Assembly (NCBI RefSeq): GCF_905171765.1
Contig: NC_053391.1
Coordinates: 688,133,257 to 688,197,256, forward strand
From: Bufo bufo
Lineage: Eukaryota; Chordata; Amphibia; Anura; Bufonidae
Direction of reading: 5' to 3'
DNA: 64,000 nucleotides
This document shows, piece after piece, positions 59,241-64,000 of this stretch (its first letter is position 1; the number at the start of each line of letters is the position of its first letter). The notes under the pieces are model-generated. The model did no database searches. It had not been told where the DNA came from and saw nothing but the letters and a program-made list of their open reading frames with translations. The translations under genes were made by a program, and so were the position numbers.

Positions 59241-59785
59241 ACCTCATTACTATGTCATAGGTCCACTCTTTAAATTTATCACGCTGTTCCCACCCTCTTC
59301 ACATCATGACTGGGCCACTATTTTGTTTGGCTTTCGGCCTGGCTGACATCATCTTTTATTTGACCTTTCTTCTGTTCTGTCAGAAGGAAGGAAATATGAG
59401 ACATACAACAGATCCTGTCTGTGTAGCAGCTGTAAGGCCTGTATGGTCCCATCAGAATTGGCTTATGATTTGGTAGCCAAAAGCAGGAGTGGGTACAAAA
59501 CACAGAAGAAATGCAAATATTCTATTCACGTGTCATCTCTGTTTTAGATCCACTCCTGTTTTTTTTTGCCTTCAGCAATATTGATGGATTATTGAGCAAG
59601 TGCTGACCAAGTGAAGGCGGATGCTCCACAGACAGGATCCGTTATTATTGGGTTATTGTTCTGACAGATCAGAGGAAGGGCAAAATAATCAGTGACCTTA
59701 ACACAAACTTACTACTGACACCCTCTCCACTCTGTCGGGGGGCTCTACTTGTATAATCATTTAATAGAACAGGTTCTGTAGACAT

Positions 59786-60322
59786 TGTAGGGATTTGCTC
59801 TGGTAGGCAGGGTAAGCGGACGCAATACAGAGGCAAAACCACGGTTGATAAAGAAAAGTCAGTGTTTATTCACACAAAAAGGCAGGAAAAAAACACAATA
59901 CTAGGCAGGAATCCTCGTGTTAATTCACACAGCAAAAGTCCACAGAAGTCAAAGAAACACGTCACCTGGCAGTCCACAGCAGGCTTTAGGGCGCCTGGCT
60001 TCCTGCTGGCAGCTCTCATGCAGCTCTCAGCCTTGTAGTATGGTAGAAATACTCAGCTCCCAAAACACAGAGCTCCACTTTCACCTGGAGGTTCATTCCA
60101 CACCCAGCTGAGCTGCTGGCTGGGTTTTTAAACCCAAGCCCAAAACCTGGCCTAGACGTGGGGAACAGCCACCCACCCTGCTCTTTGGCTGCTCCCAATA
60201 AGAACCGGCCCGGATTGGCTTTTCAGCCACACTGAGAAAAAACTGTGTCAGCGAGCACTAGCTGCGACTGACATACATAATAACCGGTTCCTATCTCACC
60301 GATGCCAGGAACCTCGGTGACA
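59786..60322 (-). mobile_element. LTR nested in the hAT element, copy B
   Basis: Counterpart of 17756-18317. A small internal deletion near 59910 removes about 24 bases of the GAATTAACAC repeat seen in A. Confidence 0.65.
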
Positions 60323-60598
60323 CGTACCTTCCGTCAATGACGGACCCTTGCACCTTCCTACAACATCTATGTGGAATCAGTTGATGAGGGTGTAAAAGGA
60401 GTGCGCTTCTTCTTGACGCTAACATCGACCTGTAAGGCTGAGTTGACACTTCAGTTATTTGTTCAGTTTTGGCCCCGTGACTGCCCAAATAAGTGACGTG
60501 TGCAGTGATTCTAAGAGCGACTCCTGTCATCTGCATGTCATACTGACTCACAGTATTATTTCACTACCACAGCAGACTCCCTATGCGTGTTACTGCAA

Positions 60599-60833
60599 GG
60601 CACAGTGTTCTACACCACTATACAGGAACAGTGTTCTACACCACTGTACAGGCACAGTGTTCTACACCACTATACAGGCACAGTGTTCTACACCACTGTA
60701 CAGGCACAGTGTTCTACATCACTATACAGGCACAGTGTTTTACACCACTATACAGGCACAGTGTTCTACACCACTATAAAGGCACAGTGTTCTACACCAC
60801 TATACAGGCACAGTGTTCTACACCACTATAAAG
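60599..60833. repeat. 26-bp tandem repeat, copy B (about 9 units)
   Basis: Same unit as 18589-18772 with two extra copies. Confidence 0.95.
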
Positions 60834-61026
60834 GCTTCTGAAGCCAGGAAATAGCCGTTTTTTAACCTAATTCGCTGCCCAAAAATTTGGATCGAAGCAA
60901 ATCTTTTCGAAAATTTTTGAGAAATTCACTCATCTCTAGTGACTACTATAAGAGCAGTCATACAATGGGGGTTTCTATTGTACGAGAGGTCACAATAAGG
61001 AGGTCTCCACTGTAAGGACCATTATA

Positions 61027-62578
61027 CAGGGAGTGCAGAATTATTAGGCAAGTTGTATTTTTGAGGATTAATTTTATTATTGAACAACAACCATGTACTC
61101 AATGAATCCAAAAAACTCATTAATATCAAAGCTGAATATTTTTGGAAGTAGTTTTTAGTTTTAGCTATTTTAGGGGGATATCTGTGTGTGCAGGTGACTA
61201 TTACTGTGCATAATTATTAGGCAACTTAACAAAAAACAAATATATACCCATTTCAATTATTTATTTTTACCAGTGAAACCAATATAACATCTCAACAATC
61301 ACAAATATACATTTCTGACATTCAAAAACAAAACAAAAACAAATCAGTGACCAATATAGCCACCTTTCTTTGCAAGGACACTCAAAAGCCTGCCATCCAT
61401 GGATTCTGTCAGTGTTTTGATCTGTTCACCATCAACATTGCGTGCAGCAGCAACCACAGCCTCCCAGACACTGTTCAGAGAGGTGTACTGTTTTCCCTCC
61501 TTGTAAATCTCACATTTGATGATGGACCACAGGTTCTCAATGGGGTTCAGATCAGGTGAACAAGGAGGCCATGTCATTAGATTTTCTTCTTTTATACCCT
61601 TTCTTGCCAGCCACGCTGTGGAGTACTTGGACGCGTGTGATGGAGCATTGTCCTGCATGAAAATCATGTTTTTCTTGAAGGATGCAGACTTCTTCCTGTA
61701 CCACTGCTTGAAGAAGGTGTCTTCCAGAAACTGGCAGTAGGACTGGGAGTTGAGCTTGACTCCATCCTCAACCCGAAAAGGCCCCACAAGCTCATCTTTG
61801 ATGATACCAGCCCAAACCAGTACTCCACCTCCACCTTGCTGGCGTCTGAGTCGGACTGGAGCTCTCTGCCCTTTACCAATCCAGCCACGGGCCCATCCAT
61901 CTGGCCCATCAAGACTCACTCTCATTTCATCAGTCCATAAAACCTTAGAAAAATCAGTCTTGAGATATTTCTTGGCCCAGTCTTGACGTTTCAGCTTGTG
62001 TGTCTTGTTCAGTGGTGGTCGTCTTTCAGCCTTTCTTACCTTGGCCATGTCTCTGAGTATTGCACACCTTGTGCTTTTGGGCACTCCAGTGATGTTGCAG
62101 CTCTGAAATATGGCCAAACTGGTGGCAAGTGGCATCTTGGCAGCTGCACGCTTGACTTTTCTCAGTTCATGGGCAGTTATTTTGCTCCTTGGTTTTTCCA
62201 CACGCTTCTTGCGACCCTGTTGACTATTTTGAATGAAACGCTTGATTGTTCGATGATCACGCTTCAGAAGCTTTGCAATTTTAATAATGCTGCATCCCTC
62301 TGCAAGATATCTCACTATTTTTGACTTTTCTGAGCCTGTCAAGTCCTTCTTTTGACCCATTTTGCCAAAGGAAAGGAAGTTGCCTAATAATTATGCACAC
62401 CTAATATAGGGTGTTGATGTCATTAGACCACACCCCTTCTCATTACAGAGATGCACATCACCTAATATGCTTAATTGGTAGTAGGCTTTCGAGCCTATAC
62501 AGCTTGGAGTAAGACAACATGCATAAAGAGGATGATGTGGTCAAAATACTCATTTGCCTAATAATTCTGCACGCAGTG
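61027..62578 (-). mobile_element. Tc1/mariner element with intact transposase
   Basis: 1552 bp with ends CAGGGAGTGCAGAATTATTA and, inverted, CACTGCGTGCAGAATTATTA, flanked by TA (61025-61026, 62579-62580). Copy A has the empty site (CATTATACTATGG, TA at 18960-18961), so this is a post-duplication insertion. Confidence 0.93.
61344..62360 (-). CDS. Tc1/mariner transposase, DD37E type, intact
   Basis: An uninterrupted 338-aa enzyme that would cut and rejoin the element at TA sites in the nucleus. Residues 1-110 hold two helix-turn-helix motifs for binding the ends (GCSIIKIAKLLKRDHRTIKR, then ITGVPKSTRCAILRDM), with a basic linker GRKKRVEKPR between them. The catalytic residues read D144 (LWTDEMR), D237 (FMQDNAPSH) and E275 (SPDLNPIENLW), with 37 residues between the last two. 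A glycine-rich box QQGGGGVLVWAGI lies at 175-187. Length is normal for the superfamily and no stop or frame break is seen. It may be active, or may drive the defective relative at 37461. Confidence 0.93.
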   Translation of the reverse strand: MGQKKDLTGSEKSKIVRYLAEGCSIIKIAKLLKRDHRTIKRFIQNSQQGRKKRVEKPRSKITAHELRKVKRAAAKMPLATSLAIFQSCNITGVPKSTRCAILRDMAKVRKAERRPPLNKTHKLKRQDWAKKYLKTDFSKVLWTDEMRVSLDGPDGWARGWIGKGQRAPVRLRRQQGGGGVLVWAGIIKDELVGPFRVEDGVKLNSQSYCQFLEDTFFKQWYRKKSASFKKNMIFMQDNAPSHASKYSTAWLARKGIKEENLMTWPPCSPDLNPIENLWSIIKCEIYKEGKQYTSLNSVWEAVVAAARNVDGEQIKTLTESMDGRLLSVLAKKGGYIGH

Positions 62579-62580
62579 TA

Positions 62581-63101
62581 CTATGAAGCTTCTTCATATT
62601 TGTCAGGATGGCTATTTTTTTTTTTTTTTTTCTTCCTCCGGATGAAGACTGCAGGATTATACAGTAGGTGGAGATCGATGAAGGACTTTTGGCACCTTCT
62701 TGCTATGTTAGTTTGGATTTTGGCAGTAGGTAAGTAGTTGCCACCAAGGACATTCACTTTTTGTTCTCCAGAGATCAGCACTCATCTCGTATGAACATGT
62801 AGACCAATGCTTCACGGCTGAGCTGCTGTTTCTGCTTGTCATTATAGCACATACATGATCTGAGCCCTCAAATAGGGCAAAAATTTGGCGGCATCAAAGG
62901 TGGCATCTGTTTGTAAAACTGAAAGTCATTGAGCTCTCCAGTATGAGCACCTGTTACCTTTATCAATGGAGATTTCTTGATATTAGGACCCTGCTATCAA
63001 TGTGACTCCTAGTGACTTGTCCACCAAAAACAATATCCATTTATATGAGAAGTACAGATGTTGAGAAGTGTATTCATTTGTGCAGTCCTTTATTGGAATA
63101 A
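62581..63101. other. receptor 3' flank, copy B
   Basis: Aligns with 18962-19481 and includes the poly-T run. No gene. Confidence 0.75.
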
Positions 63102-64000
63102 TTATAATTTTTCCAAACCTGATTGTGGACAATTGTGACATGTTATTGAGCAATTTTTTCGTATATGTTTTCGAAAAGCTTCATCTCTGACCCCATAGAT
63201 CAGTGGACTGAGGAATCTGGGCACACACGTGAACAACATGTAGTTTGTAACAATTACGAGATACAAGTAATTGTTCACAAAGACATCAGATAGGTTGGAC
63301 ATGAAGGCGACCATACATAATAAGAGTTGGAAGGCATGGAGCATCATAGTTTTACCAGCTTTAAGGGCTGAAGAACTACCGGATCCGATCTTCCTGGCAA
63401 CCAGCATGATATTAATGTAGGTAAATACAATGATCAAAGCGACCCCAGAGAAGCTGAATATATTGATGAAGTTGCAAATCTGGCCTATTATGGGGCTTAT
63501 ACTCAGCATTGGACTATCATCACACAACACATAAAGAGAATATAAGGTTCTGTCTGCTAAGCTCAACGCTATAATGAAGTTTACAAGACATAGAGACAAA
63601 CCTATAACCCAGACCACAAGAATAGCATATTTAGCTCTCTTTGGTGTACAAAACTGCAAGCGTCTCAGTGGGAAACATATGGCTATGTAACGTTCTAGAG
63701 ACATGAGGGCCAGGATGTATGGGGTCACTAGAAAGATACAGCCAGTCAAAGTGTTAATGATGAAACAGAGTATTATGGGGAAGTATACAGAATGCATGTA
63801 AGACACTACAAGGAAATTTGTGATGATGATATACAATGTGTCGTTGATGAGCATGTGGACAAAGAAGACATATCGAGGGTCCTCCTGCATGTGAGCAGTG
63901 GTGAAGAAGACCTTCAGCATAATGGCGATGAAGTAGAAGAAGAAGGTGAAACACAAAAAGGATATAACCAGAAAAACAGTTCGGGTGACATCATCAACCT
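63102..64000 (-). CDS. odorant receptor, 131-2-like, copy B (5' end outside window)
   Basis: The frame is open from the stop at 63102 to the window edge, so the first 16-17 residues (by comparison with copy A) are missing. It keeps the TM3 motif SLERYIAICFPLRR and the TM7 motif SPLIYGVRDEAFRK. Over the 285 codons shared with copy A (63102-63956) I count 25 base differences, 17 of them changing an amino acid (for example F to I, N to I, G to V, S to N, G to C), nearly all in or near the membrane segments. The cytoplasmic tail is identical. There is no stop or frameshift, so it is likely functional. Confidence 0.88.
   Translation of the reverse strand, partial: VDDVTRTVFLVISFLCFTFFFYFIAIMLKVFFTTAHMQEDPRYVFFVHMLINDTLYIIITNFLVVSYMHSVYFPIILCFIINTLTGCIFLVTPYILALMSLERYIAICFPLRRLQFCTPKRAKYAILVVWVIGLSLCLVNFIIALSLADRTLYSLYVLCDDSPMLSISPIIGQICNFINIFSFSGVALIIVFTYINIMLVARKIGSGSSSALKAGKTMMLHAFQLLLCMVAFMSNLSDVFVNNYLYLVIVTNYMLFTCVPRFLSPLIYGVRDEAFRKHIRKNCSITCHNCPQSGLEKL

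Larger units (their letters stand above)
57220..60938 (+). mobile_element. non-autonomous hAT element, copy B
   Basis: Counterpart of 15056-18873, 3719 bp. Ends TAGAGATGAGCGAAT and ATTCACTCATCTCTA, flanks GTCACTAC (57212-57219) and GTGACTAC (60939-60946). Contains the same 74-bp repeats (57800-58420), 51-bp repeats (about 58905-59235), LTR (59786-60322) and 26-bp repeats. Confidence 0.9.
45849..64000. repeat. segmental duplication, copy B (visible portion)
   Basis: This stretch aligns with 4588-20380 in the same orientation and continues past the window edge. It is about 2.4 kb longer, mainly from expansion of the 32-bp minisatellite and the Tc1 insertion. Confidence 0.95.

Noticed and set aside
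1..64000. tRNA, rRNA or other structured RNA genes
   Set aside because: I looked for tRNA A/B-box patterns and rRNA-like stretches while reading and found none that I could support.

Overview
The window looks like amphibian, most likely anuran, genomic DNA. It carries a seven-transmembrane odorant-receptor gene of the fish/amphibian 131-2-like type, present twice. Nearly everything else is transposable elements (chromodomain Ty3/gypsy elements, BED-finger hAT elements, TTAA-target elements, a Tc1/mariner family) and tandem repeats. There are no operons, and no host gene other than the receptor is recognisable.

The main structure is a large direct segmental duplication. Copy A (about 4588-20380, continuing beyond 20380) and copy B (45849-64000, running off the window) lie about 41-43.6 kb apart. 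In order, each contains a gypsy LTR, a dead hAT transposon on the minus strand, an LTR-like segment, a solo gypsy LTR with a 5-bp target duplication, a gypsy RNase H remnant, a 32-bp minisatellite split by a non-autonomous hAT element, and an odorant receptor on the minus strand. The copies differ as follows. A keeps a nearly complete gypsy element where B has only a solo LTR. The minisatellite has about 17 units in A and about 44 in B. B alone carries a Tc1/mariner element with an intact 338-aa transposase, at a TA dinucleotide that is empty in A.

The spacer (about 21.7-45.7 kb) is layered debris. It holds a 96-bp satellite with inverted units and a roughly 1.05-kb higher-order period, invaded by a solo LTR (21.7-25.9 kb). 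Next come a gypsy gag remnant (27-28.8 kb) and a hAT element whose BED finger is split by a 2.6-kb TTAA element (28.9-34.05 kb). LTR fragments follow (34.05-35.44 kb). A minus-strand gypsy element (35.4-40.15 kb) contains a fold-back TTAA element that itself contains a Tc1 copy. An LTR element follows (40.15-42.9 kb); its 412-aa ORF ends in what reads as a Y-box-type cold-shock domain. The last piece is a truncated plus-strand hAT element (42.9-45.69 kb) abutting, head to head, the minus-strand hAT of copy B.

The observations I rate highest are the cold-shock-domain ORF in the LTR element, the self-complementarity that predicts a self-primed (Tf1/sushi-like) gypsy element at 1-5079, the receptor duplication with 17 amino-acid-changing versus 8 silent differences, and the intact DD37E Tc1 transposase in copy B. 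All calls come from reading the sequence; no database search was run.
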